This document shows positions 1 through 8,921 of a DNA stretch of 64,000 nt, in pieces; within the stretch, counting starts at the first letter, position 1; every line of letters begins with the position of its first letter. Below the pieces are notes generated by a model. The model did no database searches. It saw only the letters and a list, made by a program, of their open reading frames with translations, and was not told the DNA's origin. The DNA comes from Nocardiopsis sinuspersici (GTDB lineage: Bacteria; Actinomycetota; Actinomycetes; Streptosporangiales; Streptosporangiaceae): positions 90,529-154,528 of the forward strand of contig VWVT01000015.1 of the NCBI GenBank assembly GCA_008638415.1, given 5' to 3'. Both the position numbers and the translations under genes were made by a program.

Positions 1-62
1 GGAGGTCAGCATCGATTCCGGCGGGACCTCGCGTGTCCGGCCTGAAGGGAAAGGAGGTCCGC

Positions 63-278
63 ATGGCCAGGAACAGCGACAACCTTCTCGGTATGGGCGG
101 ACAACGCGCCACCGTCGCCCGCTCCACGCTCCGCGGGGGCAAGGGCGGCGGAAAGGGCGGGCCCAGCACCGACGCCGTGGAGCGCAGACGGGAACTCCTG
201 CGCAAGCTCCAGGAGAAGAACGCCTCCCGCGGCTCCGAGGGATCCGAGAAGTCAGGAGACGCCGAAGGAACGGCGTGA
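63..278 (+). CDS. Small basic protein, DUF6243-like
   Basis: A 71-residue protein of unknown function. The ATG at 63 was chosen because AAGGAGG lies at 51-57, an almost perfect Shine-Dalgarno sequence; an upstream in-frame start at 33 has none. The N-terminus reads MARNSDNLLGMGGQR, followed by a Gly/Lys-rich stretch (residues 28-37) and a charged helix with the core RRELLRKLQEKN around residues 46-57. From memory this layout resembles the DUF6243 family of small actinobacterial proteins, which has no assigned role. It has no signal peptide or membrane segment. It converges with the methyltransferase gene at 320-1492. Confidence 0.6.
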   Translation: MARNSDNLLGMGGQRATVARSTLRGGKGGGKGGPSTDAVERRRELLRKLQEKNASRGSEGSEKSGDAEGTA

Positions 279-319
279 CCGCGCGGCGACGGTCCCCCGC
301 CGGAGGGGGCCGTCGGCGT

Positions 320-1492
320 TCACAGCCTCCAGCTCCGGCCCTCCGGTGAGTCCAGCCACACCCGGTGCACGCCGTCGGCGTCCACCGACAGCCCGAACCG
401 GTCCGGTTCCGGCTCCCCCAGCTTCTCCCACAGCCCCAGGGCCTCCTCGAACTCGTCCCAGATGCTTCTCGGGCCGCCCTGCTCGACCATCCACGAGGTG
501 CCGTAGGGGTACACCCGCACCCACGAGGCGCCCTCCTGGTCGCACACCCACACGCCCGATCCGGTACCGATCCACCTGCGCCGCATCCGCCAGCCCGGCA
601 CCATCACCGACAGGGCGAACGCCGACGGGAACGCCATCAGCGGCGCCACCGGATCGGTCTGGGTGAGCCGGTACTCGTCGGGCTGCTGTCCCGCGTCCCG
701 TACCGGCCGCGGCGCGGACCCCGGGGTGCGCAGCGGCACGAACCCCACCCCGCTGTGGAAGCTTCCCCGGGCCGAGCCGTCCCCGGGGCACTCGATCCGC
801 GCGAGGACCCCCGCCCCCTCCAGCAGCCCCCACGGGCAGACCACCATGCCGCCCGGGCGCAGTTGCTCCGTCCACGCGGGCGGCAGCCGCCGCACGCCGC
901 AGGTCGAGACGACGCGGTCGTAGGGCGCGCCGGGCGGATACCCCTCGTACCCGTCGGCCAGGTGGACGGCGGGGGAGTAGCCCTCCGTGCGAAGGGCCTC
1001 CCGGGCCGTTATGGCCAGACGGGGGTCGATCTCCAGGGAGGTGACGGCGCTGTCGCCCAGCCGGTGCGCCAGCAGCGCCGTGTTCCAGGCGGTCCCCGTG
1101 CCCACCTCCAGCACCCTCTGCCCGTTGGCCAGGTCGGCCAGCTCCAGCAGGCGCGCGAGGACCGTGGGCGCCGAACTGGACGAGGTCGAGGCGTCCTCCC
1201 CCCTGCGCCGGGGGTCGGGTTCCCGGGGCGCGGGCGCCTCCCTGCGCTCGGGGACGAAGGGGTCGTCGATCTGGGTGACGATGGCGTTGTCGGCGTAGAC
1301 GGCCGCGAGCCAGCGCTCGGGATTGCTGTTGGCGTTGAGGGCGGCCCCGTGCGCGGTCAGCGCTCCCGTCCCGGGGATGAACCGGTGGCGGGGCACCGAC
1401 CGGAACGCGTCGATGAGGGAGGCGTCGGTCAGCGTGCCGTCCGCGACCATCGCCTCGACCAGCGCCGAGTGGCGCTCTCTGGCGGTCAACAC
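320..1492 (-). CDS. Protein-L-isoaspartate O-methyltransferase family protein
   Basis: A 390-residue SAM-dependent methyltransferase of the PIMT (Pcm) family, which methylates isoaspartyl residues in damaged proteins or, in some actinobacterial relatives, modifies ribosomal peptides. The N-terminal part contains the substrate-side segment TSSSSAPTVLARLLE (residues 102-116) and the SAM-binding motif I, VLEVGTGTAWNTALLAHRLG, at about 127-146, followed by LEID. The protein is longer than the minimal ~210-residue enzyme; the extra 170 C-terminal residues (rich in Trp/Gly, ending SPEGRSWRL) match the extended actinobacterial form. It is transcribed away from ybaB. No precursor peptide or lanthipeptide partner was recognised next to it, so its substrate is open. 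Confidence 0.8.
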   Translation of the reverse strand: MLTARERHSALVEAMVADGTLTDASLIDAFRSVPRHRFIPGTGALTAHGAALNANSNPERWLAAVYADNAIVTQIDDPFVPERREAPAPREPDPRRRGEDASTSSSSAPTVLARLLELADLANGQRVLEVGTGTAWNTALLAHRLGDSAVTSLEIDPRLAITAREALRTEGYSPAVHLADGYEGYPPGAPYDRVVSTCGVRRLPPAWTEQLRPGGMVVCPWGLLEGAGVLARIECPGDGSARGSFHSGVGFVPLRTPGSAPRPVRDAGQQPDEYRLTQTDPVAPLMAFPSAFALSVMVPGWRMRRRWIGTGSGVWVCDQEGASWVRVYPYGTSWMVEQGGPRSIWDEFEEALGLWEKLGEPEPDRFGLSVDADGVHRVWLDSPEGRSWRL

Positions 1493-1860
1493 GTCCTCAG
1501 TCCCCCGTGGCTTTCAGTGGTACCGGTAGCGCCCGAGAGCACTACCGGGACTTTGTGCCCCGCGGGGCACCCTTTCAACCGAGAGTGATGCCGACGGCAC
1601 CCTTCGCTCTCTTCGCTGGTGGGAGTTCCGTCCGAGTGAGTCGTTCCCACCTCGTGACAGGGGTAGTCCACATATCCCCCAGATCTGGACGAACAGTGAA
1701 AGTCCCTCGACTGGAGGTGCCCTCTTTCCCGGATCGGCGTCCGCCGGATCCCGACGGCGGTCCTTCCGGCCGTCCCGCCTCCCGGGTCGCCCGGTACGCT
1801 CACAGCAACAGCCACATGACAGCGAGACCCAGCACTGACGAGTGCGGCGAGGAGACGGCC

Positions 1861-2232
1861 GTGAACCCTGGCGGAATGGACATGCAGGCCCTGCTCCAGC
1901 AGGCCCAGCAGATGCAGCAGCAGCTCGTGGAGGCCCAGGAGGCGCTGGAGGAGGCCGAGGTCGAGGGCACCTCCGGCGGAGGCCTGGTCAAGGTCAAGCT
2001 GAGCGGGCGCGGGCAGGTCGAGGACATCACCGTCGACGCCCAGGCGATCGACACCGCCGACGCCGAGGAGAGCGCCCAGACCGTCGCGGACCTGGTCCTG
2101 GCGGCCATCCGCGACGCCGAGGCGCAGGTGGAGCAGCTCCAGCAGGAGAAGATGGGTCCGCTCGCCGAGGGCCTGGGCGGTGGCGGGATGCCCGGTATGC
2201 CCGGTGGAATGCCCGGCATCCCCGGCCTCTAG
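1861..2232 (+). CDS. ybaB: YbaB/EbfC family nucleoid-associated protein
   Basis: A 123-residue DNA-binding nucleoid-associated protein of the YbaB/EbfC family, which forms dimers that bind DNA with little sequence preference. The GTG start at 1861 follows GAGGAG at 1849-1854 and gives MNPGGMDMQALLQQAQQMQQ, the usual actinobacterial N-terminus; an ATG at 1876 is an alternative. Residues about 8-40 form an amphipathic Gln/Glu helix, followed by the beta-strand core GGLVKVKLSGRGQVEDITVD. The tail is Gly/Met/Pro-rich with repeated MPG units. It lies just upstream of recR, the conserved dnaX-ybaB-recR order; dnaX would be left of this window or elsewhere. Confidence 0.93.
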   Translation: MNPGGMDMQALLQQAQQMQQQLVEAQEALEEAEVEGTSGGGLVKVKLSGRGQVEDITVDAQAIDTADAEESAQTVADLVLAAIRDAEAQVEQLQQEKMGPLAEGLGGGGMPGMPGGMPGIPGL

Positions 2233-2429
2233 GGAGTGCCCACGGGGCCCGGGCCGACGGTCGGGGAAGGCCCCTCCCGGGGCCGGTCCACGTGCTTGCC
2301 CGGGCACCCGCGCACGCCTGTGCGCAGGTGAGAGCCCTCGTGTACCCGGCAGGTCGTCGCTACGGATACGGTGGGAAGACGGGGAGACGGACCGCCCCGA
2401 AGCATCCGGTCCGACCTGGTGGGTAGGCG

Positions 2430-3029
2430 ATGTACGAAGGCGCTGTACAGAATCTGATCGACGAGCTCGGGCGGCTGCCCGGCGTCGGTCCGAAAAGCGC
2501 GCAGCGCATCGCCTTCCACCTGCTGTCCGCGGAGCACGCGGACGTCAAACGCCTCGTCAACGCGCTTGTCGAGGTCAAGGAGAAGGTGCGCTTCTGCGAG
2601 GTCTGCGGCAACGTCGCCGAAGAGGACCGGTGCCGCATCTGCCGCGACGCCCGTCGCGACCCCGCGATCATCTGCGTGGTCGAGGAGTCCAAGGACGTCG
2701 TCGCCATCGAGCGCACCCGCGAGTTCCGGGGCCGCTACCACGTCCTGGGCGGCGCCATCAGCCCCATCGAGGGCGTGGGCCCCGACGACCTGCGGGTCAA
2801 GGAGCTCATGACCCGTCTGGCCGACGGCAACGTGACGGAGCTGATCCTGGCCACGGACCCCAACCTGGAAGGGGAGGCCACCGCGACCTATCTGGCGCGG
2901 CTGGTCAAACCCATGGGGTTGAAGGTGACCCGTCTGGCCAGTGGCCTGCCCGTGGGCGGCGACCTGGAGTACGCCGACGAGGTCACCCTCGGACGCGCCT
3001 TCGAGGGCCGCCGCAGCCTGGAGTTCTAG
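2430..3029 (+). CDS. recR: Recombination mediator protein RecR
   Basis: A 199-residue RecR, which works with RecF and RecO to load RecA on gapped single-stranded DNA. A helix-hairpin-helix sits at residues 16-26 ([11 protein letters not shown]). The zinc finger uses Cys56, Cys59, Cys68 and Cys71 (CEVCG...CRIC). The TOPRIM domain follows from about residue 79, with [12 protein letters not shown] and the later [12 protein letters not shown]. The C-terminus [12 protein letters not shown] is typical of the family. The length is standard. The gap to ybaB is 197 bp and contains no feature I recognise, so recR may have its own promoter or be co-transcribed. Confidence 0.97.
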   Translation: MYEGAVQNLIDELGRLPGVGPKSAQRIAFHLLSAEHADVKRLVNALVEVKEKVRFCEVCGNVAEEDRCRICRDARRDPAIICVVEESKDVVAIERTREFRGRYHVLGGAISPIEGVGPDDLRVKELMTRLADGNVTELILATDPNLEGEATATYLARLVKPMGLKVTRLASGLPVGGDLEYADEVTLGRAFEGRRSLEF

Positions 3030-3160
3030 CTCACATTCAGCCTTGATGTAGCCAGATCACGAGTAACTTGCGTCTGACCGGGTAAGCCCGAGCGCTGGTG
3101 TGTCAAGACGCCACGCCCTCCCGCCGCAGGTCGGACGGGGTCGACGAGGACGTCGCTGGC

Positions 3161-3166
3161 TACACT
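3161..3166 (+). promoter_or_regulatory. Possible -10 element upstream of aspartokinase
   Basis: TACACT at 3161-3166 is a good actinobacterial -10 hexamer 43 bp before the aspartokinase GTG, inside the 179-bp recR-ask gap. No convincing -35 is seen at 16-18 bp spacing (the best is a weak GTCGAC-like hexamer, spacing about 15), so this is tentative. Confidence 0.3.
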
Positions 3167-3208
3167 CCATTTCATTGTCTTGATCCCAACTCCTCAGGAG
3201 CATCGATC

Positions 3209-4480
3209 GTGGCCCTAATCGTGCAGAAGTACGGTGGGTCTTCCGTATCCGACGCGGAAGCCATCAAGCGAGTAGCCCAGCGGATCGTCGCTCAGAAAAA
3301 GGCGGGATATGACGTCGTCGTCGTGGTCTCGGCCATGGGCGACACCACCGACGAACTGATCGAACTCGCCGAGCAGGTGTCCCCGCTGCCGCCCGCGCGC
3401 GAACTCGACATGCTGCTCACCGCCGGTGAGCGCATGTCCATGGCGGTGGTCGCCATGGCCATCGAGAACCTGGGCTTTGAGGCCCGGTCCTTCACCGGCT
3501 CCCAGGCCGGTGTCATCACCACGTCGCTGCACGGCAACGCCAAGATCATCGACGTGACCCCGGGCCGCATCCGGGAGGCCGTGGACGAGGGCGCGATCTG
3601 CATCGTCGCCGGCTTCCAGGGCGTCTCCCAGGACAGCAAGGACATCACCACCCTGGGTCGTGGCGGCTCGGACACCACCGCGGTGGCGCTGGCCGCAGCC
3701 CTGGACGCCGACGCCTGCGAGATCTACAGCGACGTCGACGGTGTGTTCACCGCGGACCCGCGCATCGTGCCGAGCGCGCGGCGCATTCCCCAGATCTCCT
3801 ACGAGGAGATGCTGGAGATGGCCGCGTGCGGGACCAAGATCCTGCACCTGCGCTGTGTCGAGTACGCACGTCAGTACAACATCCCCCTGCACGTCCGCTC
3901 ATCTTTCAGCCAGAAGCCCGGGACCTGGGTCGTCCCAGAAGTCGAGGAAAGCGAAGGCATGGAACAGCCGATCATCTCCGGTGTCTCACACGACCGGAGC
4001 GAAGCCAAGATCACCGTCGTCGGCGTGCCGGACCGGGTCGGTGAGGCCGCCACGCTCTTCCAGGCCCTGGCCGACGCCGAGGTCAACATCGACATGATCG
4101 TGCAGAACGTGTCGGCGGTCTCCACCTCGCGCACCGACATCTCCTTCACGGTGCCCAAGGACTTCGGCAAGGAGACGGTCGCCGCGCTGAAGAAGGTGCA
4201 GGACAAGGTCGGTTTCGAGTCCCTGCGCTATGACGACAAGATCGGCAAGGTGTCGCTGATCGGCGCGGGCATGCGCTCCTACCCGGGTGTGACCGCCCGC
4301 TTCTTCGACGCCATCGCCTCCTCCGGCACCAACGTCGAGATGATCTCCACCTCGGAGATCCGCATCTCGGTGATCGTCGAGGAGGACCAGATCGACGCGG
4401 CCGTCCGGGCCGCCCACAGTGAGTTCAAGCTCGACGCCGACCAGGTCGAGGCTGTCGTGTACGGAGGTACCGGCCGATGA
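3209..4480 (+). CDS. lysC: Aspartate kinase, alpha subunit / full-length
   Basis: A 423-residue aspartokinase, which phosphorylates L-aspartate in the first step of the lysine, methionine, threonine and diaminopimelate pathway. The GTG at 3209 was preferred over upstream frame extensions because CAGGAG lies at 3195-3200 and the protein then begins [13 protein letters not shown], the canonical kinase start with the KYGGSS phosphate-binding motif. The amino-acid-kinase domain covers residues 1-250 (including [18 protein letters not shown]), and two ACT domains follow from about residue 265 ([15 protein letters not shown], then [15 protein letters not shown]), which normally bind lysine/threonine as feedback inhibitors. 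The stop overlaps the asd start (ATGA, 4477-4480), so the two are translationally coupled. Confidence 0.96.
   Translation: MALIVQKYGGSSVSDAEAIKRVAQRIVAQKKAGYDVVVVVSAMGDTTDELIELAEQVSPLPPARELDMLLTAGERMSMAVVAMAIENLGFEARSFTGSQAGVITTSLHGNAKIIDVTPGRIREAVDEGAICIVAGFQGVSQDSKDITTLGRGGSDTTAVALAAALDADACEIYSDVDGVFTADPRIVPSARRIPQISYEEMLEMAACGTKILHLRCVEYARQYNIPLHVRSSFSQKPGTWVVPEVEESEGMEQPIISGVSHDRSEAKITVVGVPDRVGEAATLFQALADAEVNIDMIVQNVSAVSTSRTDISFTVPKDFGKETVAALKKVQDKVGFESLRYDDKIGKVSLIGAGMRSYPGVTARFFDAIASSGTNVEMISTSEIRISVIVEEDQIDAAVRAAHSEFKLDADQVEAVVYGGTGR
3959..4480 (+). CDS. Aspartate kinase beta subunit from internal in-frame start
   Basis: An in-frame ATG at 3959 inside the aspartokinase gene, preceded by the purine-rich GAGGAAAGCGAAG at about 3944-3956, would give a 173-residue regulatory chain starting [20 protein letters not shown] and containing only the two ACT domains. 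In Corynebacterium glutamicum and other actinobacteria the alpha2-beta2 enzyme is made exactly this way, with a beta chain beginning at the equivalent residue. The position matches; expression of the short chain is inferred, not shown. Confidence 0.6.
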   Translation: MEQPIISGVSHDRSEAKITVVGVPDRVGEAATLFQALADAEVNIDMIVQNVSAVSTSRTDISFTVPKDFGKETVAALKKVQDKVGFESLRYDDKIGKVSLIGAGMRSYPGVTARFFDAIASSGTNVEMISTSEIRISVIVEEDQIDAAVRAAHSEFKLDADQVEAVVYGGTGR

Positions 4481-5538
4481 GCAACCGTCTTCCCACCCTG
4501 GCCATCGTCGGCGCCACCGGCGCCGTCGGCACCGTGATGCTGGACATCCTGACCCAGCGCGAGAACGTCTGGGGCGAGATCCGCCTCGTCGCCTCCCCGC
4601 GCAGTGCGGGCAAGGTCCTGCGCGTGCGCGGCGAGGACGTCGTGGTCCAGGCCCTGGCGCCCGAGGTCTTCGACGGCGTGGACGTCGCCATGTTCGACGT
4701 CCCCGACGAGGTGTCCAAGGAGTGGGCGCCGATCGCCGCCGCCCGCGGCGCGGTCGCCGTCGACAACTCCGGCGCGTTCCGCATGGACCCCGAGGTTCCG
4801 CTCGTGGTGCCCGAGGTCAACGCGGACCAGGTCCGCAACCGCCCGCGCGGCATCATCAGCAACCCCAACTGCACCACCCTGTCGATGATCGTGGCGATCG
4901 GCGCCCTGCACCGCGCCCACGGCCTCACCGACCTGGTGGTCTCCTCCTACCAGGCCGCCTCCGGCGCCGGCCAGGAGGGCATCGACACCCTGCGCGACCA
5001 GATGGCCAAGGCCGGTGCCGACCGCAGCCTCGGCGAGAAGTCGGGCGACGTCCGCGCCGCCGTCGGCGAGCTGGGCCCGTTCCCCGCGCCGCTGGCCTAC
5101 AACGTCGTGCCGTGGGCGGGATCGCCCAAGGACGACGGCTGGTCCTCGGAGGAGCTGAAGGTCCGCAACGAGTCCCGCAAGATCCTGGGCCTGCCGGACC
5201 TGCGCGTCTCCGCCACCTGCGTCCGCGTCCCGGTGATCACCACCCACTCGCTGGTCGTGCACGCGACCTTCGCCGACGAGGTGACCGGCGACGCCGCCCG
5301 TCAGCTTCTCGGCTCCGCCGAGGGCGTCGTGGTCCAGGACGACCCGGCCAACGGGGAGTTCCCGACCCCGGCCGACGTCGTGGGCACCGACCCGACCTGG
5401 GTCGGCCGCATCCGTCAGTCGCTGGACGACCCGAAGTCGCTGGACCTGTTCCTGTGCGGGGACAACCTGCGCAAGGGCGCCGCGCTGAACACCGCGCAGA
5501 TCGCCGAGGTCGTGGCCCGGGAGTTCACCCAGGCCTGA
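4477..5538 (+). CDS. asd: Aspartate-semialdehyde dehydrogenase
   Basis: A 353-residue enzyme that reduces aspartyl phosphate to aspartate semialdehyde with NADPH, the second step after aspartokinase. The N-terminal NADP-binding fold shows [15 protein letters not shown] at 11-25. The catalytic cysteine is Cys132 in [11 protein letters not shown], and the later segment [16 protein letters not shown] holds the substrate-binding residues and active-site His region. Length is normal. It overlaps the aspartokinase stop by 4 bp, so the two form a coupled operon, followed by a strong hairpin at 5577-5611. Confidence 0.97.
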   Translation: MSNRLPTLAIVGATGAVGTVMLDILTQRENVWGEIRLVASPRSAGKVLRVRGEDVVVQALAPEVFDGVDVAMFDVPDEVSKEWAPIAAARGAVAVDNSGAFRMDPEVPLVVPEVNADQVRNRPRGIISNPNCTTLSMIVAIGALHRAHGLTDLVVSSYQAASGAGQEGIDTLRDQMAKAGADRSLGEKSGDVRAAVGELGPFPAPLAYNVVPWAGSPKDDGWSSEELKVRNESRKILGLPDLRVSATCVRVPVITTHSLVVHATFADEVTGDAARQLLGSAEGVVVQDDPANGEFPTPADVVGTDPTWVGRIRQSLDDPKSLDLFLCGDNLRKGAALNTAQIAEVVAREFTQA

Positions 5539-5576
5539 CCTGACCCGCGGGCCCGCGGGCCCGCGAGGCGAACGAC

Positions 5577-5611
5577 GGGGGCGGTGACCGGTGATACCGG
5601 TCGCCGCCCCC
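5577..5611. terminator. Hairpin between convergent asd and gntR
   Basis: A 35-nt hairpin pairs GGGGGCGG...GACCGGT (5577-5592) with ACCGGTC...CCGCCCCC (5596-5611) around a GAT loop: about 15 pairs with one G-U. It has no T tract on either side. It lies between the converging asd and GntR genes and probably ends both transcripts. Confidence 0.6.
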
Positions 5612-5657
5612 GCGCGTGTGTCCGGGGCCGACCGCCGGGGTCAGTACCGTCCGGGGA

Positions 5658-6401
5658 TCAGTACCGCCGGGGGTCGCCGGGACGGCGGGGCCGGGCCAGT
5701 GTCAGTTTGTAGAGGAGTCGACACTGCTCGACCGACCCGATGAGGTCGGAGGTCTCCACCGGCCGGCTTCCGCTGTAGTGGGTGCGCTCCACCACCAGCA
5801 CGGGTATGCCGGGGGCCGAACCGAGCAGGGATGCCTCGGAGTCGCGCAGGGCACGCACCCGCACCTCCTCCACCACGCGGTCGACGGGGTGTCCCACGGC
5901 GCTGAGCCGTTCGAGCAGCCCGGCGTCGTGCGCGCCGTCGAACGGGGCGCGCAGGGTTCCCGCCGTGAGGACCGCGGGTTCCCAGGACAGGTGCAGGGTG
6001 ATGGGGGTCCGAGAGGACAGTCCCCGCGAGGTGGTGCGGTACACCGGGTCACCCTCGCGCAGCCGGAGCCGGGAGCTCAGCGGCGGGGAGCACTGCTCCT
6101 GCTCGGTGCCGATCTCCTCGCGGCTGAGCCGTCCCAGGCCGGAACCGGAGGAGGAGTCGGTCCTACAGATCCGGAAGACCTCGGGGACGGCGCGCACGAA
6201 GTAGCCGGATCCGGGCCGGGACTCCACCAGGCCCTCGGTGACCAGGAGCCGGAGCGCGGTGCGGGAGATCTGCTCGCTGACACGGTAGGAGCGCGCCAGC
6301 CGCGTCCGTGAGGGGAGCCGTGTGCCGGGCGGCATCTCCCCGTTCAGGATCGGGCCGCGCAGCTGGTCCGCCAGCCAGAGGTAGCGGGGTTGCCTGGCCA
6401 T
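5658..6401 (-). CDS. GntR family transcriptional regulator, UTRA domain
   Basis: A 247-residue HutC-type GntR regulator. The ATG at 6401 was chosen since it gives MARQPRYLWLADQLRGPILNG, the normal start of a GntR winged helix; the open frame extends 300 bp further but with arginine/proline-rich low-quality sequence. The winged helix (residues 1-70) contains PPGTRLPSRTRLARSYRVS and ends in VESRPGSGYFVR. The rest fits a UTRA ligand-binding domain (SRGLSSRTPITLHLSWEP; ERTHYSGSRPVETSDLI). The ligand cannot be read from the sequence. No dedicated metabolic genes sit beside it; the neighbour upstream is a small PLDc_N protein on the other strand. A 17-bp tandem duplication covers the stop codon (5641-5674). 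Confidence 0.85.
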   Translation of the reverse strand: MARQPRYLWLADQLRGPILNGEMPPGTRLPSRTRLARSYRVSEQISRTALRLLVTEGLVESRPGSGYFVRAVPEVFRICRTDSSSGSGLGRLSREEIGTEQEQCSPPLSSRLRLREGDPVYRTTSRGLSSRTPITLHLSWEPAVLTAGTLRAPFDGAHDAGLLERLSAVGHPVDRVVEEVRVRALRDSEASLLGSAPGIPVLVVERTHYSGSRPVETSDLIGSVEQCRLLYKLTLARPRRPGDPRRY

Positions 6402-6774
6402 GGTCACAGGGCCCTGTCGGCGGTGCCCCCCGTCCGCCGTCGGCCTCTGTGCCTCGGGGGCGGGGCGGTGGTGCGTGCGGATCGATGGTCGCGGGTACCG
6501 GTGCCGCCACCGTCGCCGGCGGGGAATCCGGGGGGGAGGAGGGGAGTGAACCTGCCAGATCGCCGAAGCTCGCCCATGCTTCCCAGTAAAGCAGCCAAAA
6601 GCCCTGGTAGGGGGCCTTACCCGGAAGTAGGTGCTTCCGTTCGGCGCACGCCACCGAATCGGAACCCCGGCCGGAGGCGGTCGGAAACGCCCGAAAACCA
6701 TGAAATAGGCGGGGCAGGATACCTCTGATTATTACCCTGCGTAACAACATGGGTACGCCTTGCTTGGGGGAAGT
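6402..6774. other. Divergent intergenic region gntR / PLDc_N gene
   Basis: About 370 bp without a supported gene between divergently transcribed genes. It must hold both promoters. The right half (about 6590-6770) is less GC-rich and contains ATTACCCTGCGTAAC (6731-6745), a short TTAC/GTAA inverted repeat just before the downstream gene. I see no promoter I would assign firmly. Confidence 0.4.
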
Positions 6775-7122
6775 ATGATCACGAGTCTTGCGGACCGTGC
6801 GGAGACGGCGGTCGCCTGGGTGGGCGGGATCACGGGGCTGGTCCTGCTGCTCACCGTCGTGGCCCTGGTGGTACTGGTGCTCGCGGCGGTCATCTCGGCG
6901 CTGGCCGACCGTGACACGTCCGGGGGAGGCAAGCTGCTGTGGATCGCCCTCGTTCTCTGGTTGCCGGTGCTGGGGGCGATCGCCTGGTTCGTGGTGGGGA
7001 AGAAGGGCCACCTCAACCGCTTCCTCGGCATCGACAAGGGGAGGGCGCGTCACACGGTTCCGGTCAGCGTCGGACAGCACAGCGACGTGCTGCCCCAGAG
7101 GAACGGGTTGCGCCACGCCTGA
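6775..7122 (+). CDS. Small membrane protein, PLDc_N-like
   Basis: A 115-residue membrane protein. The ATG at 6775 is preceded by GGGGGAAG (6766-6773); a TTG five codons upstream is less likely. There are two hydrophobic helices: residues about 19-45 (GITGLVLLLTVVALVVLVLAAV) and about 57-78 (LLWIALVLWLPVLGAIAWFVVG). The second segment (KLLWIALVLWLPVLGAIAW.. then GKK) fits the PLDc_N domain found at the N-terminus of cardiolipin synthases and as stand-alone small proteins in actinobacteria. The catalytic phospholipase D part is absent, so it is not an enzyme. The function of stand-alone PLDc_N proteins is unknown. Confidence 0.7.
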   Translation: MITSLADRAETAVAWVGGITGLVLLLTVVALVVLVLAAVISALADRDTSGGGKLLWIALVLWLPVLGAIAWFVVGKKGHLNRFLGIDKGRARHTVPVSVGQHSDVLPQRNGLRHA

Positions 7123-7297
7123 GCCGGGAGCGCCGGGCGATGCGTCGGGGGAGCCCCGGGGCCGGGAGGGGACCCGGTTCCGGGGCTCCTCCCGCGTCGG
7201 GCCGGGCGCGGGCCCCTGTGGACGGCCGCGTCAGTACCGGTCGGACGGGTATCAGACCCGTGACGGACGGACCGACCACGTCTGGAGGGGACGGGAG

Positions 7298-7945
7298 ATG
7301 GCCGAGCACGCCGACGTCGCCCGCGCTGTGGTGGACGAGGCGGGGACGACCCTCGCCGCCGAGGCCGGGATCAGGATGGCGGACAAGCCCGCCGCGCTGT
7401 GGCAGTTGCTGGTGCTGGTGAACCTGATGTCCGCGCGCATCTCGGCGGGGATCGCCGTCGCCGCCGCCCGTGAGCTCAACGGGGCGGGCGGTACGACCCC
7501 CGACGGGATGGCCGGGCTGAGCTGGCAGGACCGCGTGGACGCGCTGGGGCGGGGGCACTACGTCCGCTACGACGAGAGCACCGCCACCAGGCTCGGCGAG
7601 TGCGCCGACCTGGTGCGCGAGGAGTACGGGGGAGACCTGCGCGGGCTCGGGGAGCGCTCCGGGCGGCGGGTCGCACGCCTGGAGTCCGGCCTGAGGGAGT
7701 TTCCCGGCATCGGGCCGACGGGCGCCGCGATGTTCTGCCGCGAGGTGCAGGCGGTGTGGCCCTGGCTGCGGCCCTACACCGACGAGTACGTGCTGTCCGG
7801 TGCCGGGAAGGTCGGCCTGCCCGAGGACGGGGACAAGCTCGCCGAACTCGTGGGCGGAGACGACATCGCGCCCCTGGCCGCCGGACTCGCCCGCGTCGCG
7901 CGTGACGGCGGCCTCGCGGAACGGGTCCGGAGGAGGGCCGGCTGA
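7298..7945 (+). CDS. HhH-GPD-like (endonuclease III-like) protein
   Basis: A 215-residue protein with a helix-hairpin-helix resembling DNA-glycosylase folds. The ATG at 7298 (MAEHADVARAVVDEAG) follows GGAGGGGACGGGAG. Residues 135-146 read FPGIGPTGAAMF, the HhH motif, and Asp162 in RPYTDEYVL lies where EndoIII-type enzymes have their catalytic aspartate. The lysine that follows the HhH glycine in bifunctional glycosylases (LPGVGRKTA) is replaced by Thr141, and there is no C-terminal [4Fe-4S] cysteine cluster. It may therefore be a monofunctional or non-catalytic relative. It stands alone; downstream is a convergent gene on the other strand. Confidence 0.65.
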   Translation: MAEHADVARAVVDEAGTTLAAEAGIRMADKPAALWQLLVLVNLMSARISAGIAVAAARELNGAGGTTPDGMAGLSWQDRVDALGRGHYVRYDESTATRLGECADLVREEYGGDLRGLGERSGRRVARLESGLREFPGIGPTGAAMFCREVQAVWPWLRPYTDEYVLSGAGKVGLPEDGDKLAELVGGDDIAPLAAGLARVARDGGLAERVRRRAG

Positions 7946-8079
7946 GGTCAGGCACCGAAGCGGTCGGCGACCAGGCGGTCGGCCAGGCCCGGAGGAGCGC
8001 GTGCAGGTGGGGGCGCGGTCTTCGCGAACCTCTTGGCAACGCGGGCGGGAGTCCCGGCGGGCGCCCCCGCAAGGGCTGC

Positions 8080-8856
8080 TCAGGATGTCTCGAAGTCGGC
8101 GAAGTCGAAGCCCGGGGACACGAAGCAGCTGACCAGGACCTCCTCGCCGGCCGACGGCCGTGCGGTCTGCCAGGTACCGGCCGGGACCACCGCCTGGAGG
8201 CGTTCGCCCCGCTCGATCCCCGAGCCCAGGGTCACCTGTCCGTCGGGCTCGGGCGATCCTCCCGTTCCGCCGTACTCCAGCACCAGGGGCCCGCCCCGGT
8301 TGAACACCCACACCTCGTCCGAGCGCACCCGGTGCCAGCGCGACTCCTCACCGGGGCCCAGCAGGAAGTGGATGCCGGTGGCGGTGGGCCGCGGCCCGGG
8401 GTAGCCGTCGGGGCGGACCCCCACCCCGCTGCTCCAGGTCCGCCGGTACCAGCCGCCCTCGGGGTGGGGCAGCAGGTCCAGCGCCTCGGCGGTCGCGGAC
8501 CGCTCCTCGGCCCCGGTGTACCGGCCCGACGGGTCGCGGCGCAGGTAGAGCACACCCGTCACGGCCTTGCGGGGGATCGGCCCGTAGACGTGCGGGAAGA
8601 GGACGTCGTCCCCCACGCCCGGCGGCGGGGCGGGGTCGGCCGCCTCCCAGCGCACCTCGCAGCCGACCGCGTCGGTGTCGACGACGAGGGCGACCAGTCG
8701 GCCCGGGGCCTCGGCGTACAGCGCGTTCGCCACGGCCAGCAGCGTGGGCTCGTCCGGCGAGGCGTGCACGAACCCCTGGGAGCGCAGGGAGTCGGCCTCG
8801 ACGTCACCGCCGGAGGCCCAGCGTTCGAGCTCGGTCATGTGCAACACACGGGACAT
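8080..8856 (-). CDS. DUF952-cupin_5 (DUF985) fusion protein
   Basis: A 258-residue two-domain protein. The ATG at 8856 gives MSRVLHMTELERWASGGDVE. Residues 1-105 match DUF952 (SLRSQGFVHASPDEPTLLAVAN... VRWEAADPAP... FPHVYGPIP), a family with an ADP-ribosyltransferase-like fold and no settled role. Residues about 118-258 match the cupin_5/DUF985 fold (LLPHPEGGWYRRTW... GIHFLLGPGEESRWHRV.SDEVW... SCFVSPGFDFADFE), with the His and Glu of the cupin metal site visible. Both domains normally occur as separate proteins. Nothing nearby suggests a pathway. Confidence 0.75.
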   Translation of the reverse strand: MSRVLHMTELERWASGGDVEADSLRSQGFVHASPDEPTLLAVANALYAEAPGRLVALVVDTDAVGCEVRWEAADPAPPPGVGDDVLFPHVYGPIPRKAVTGVLYLRRDPSGRYTGAEERSATAEALDLLPHPEGGWYRRTWSSGVGVRPDGYPGPRPTATGIHFLLGPGEESRWHRVRSDEVWVFNRGGPLVLEYGGTGGSPEPDGQVTLGSGIERGERLQAVVPAGTWQTARPSAGEEVLVSCFVSPGFDFADFETS

Positions 8857-8921
8857 GCGGCCGACCGTATCCCAGTCAGGAAGGGGTCGTCGTCCACAGC
8901 CCGTGGACGAGTCCTCCGATG

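Noticed and set aside
320-1492. Lanthipeptide (FxLD-type) cluster around the methyltransferase
   Set aside because: There is no dehydratase, cyclase or precursor with an FxLD leader; the small neighbour at 63-278 is Lys/Gly-rich and lacks Cys.
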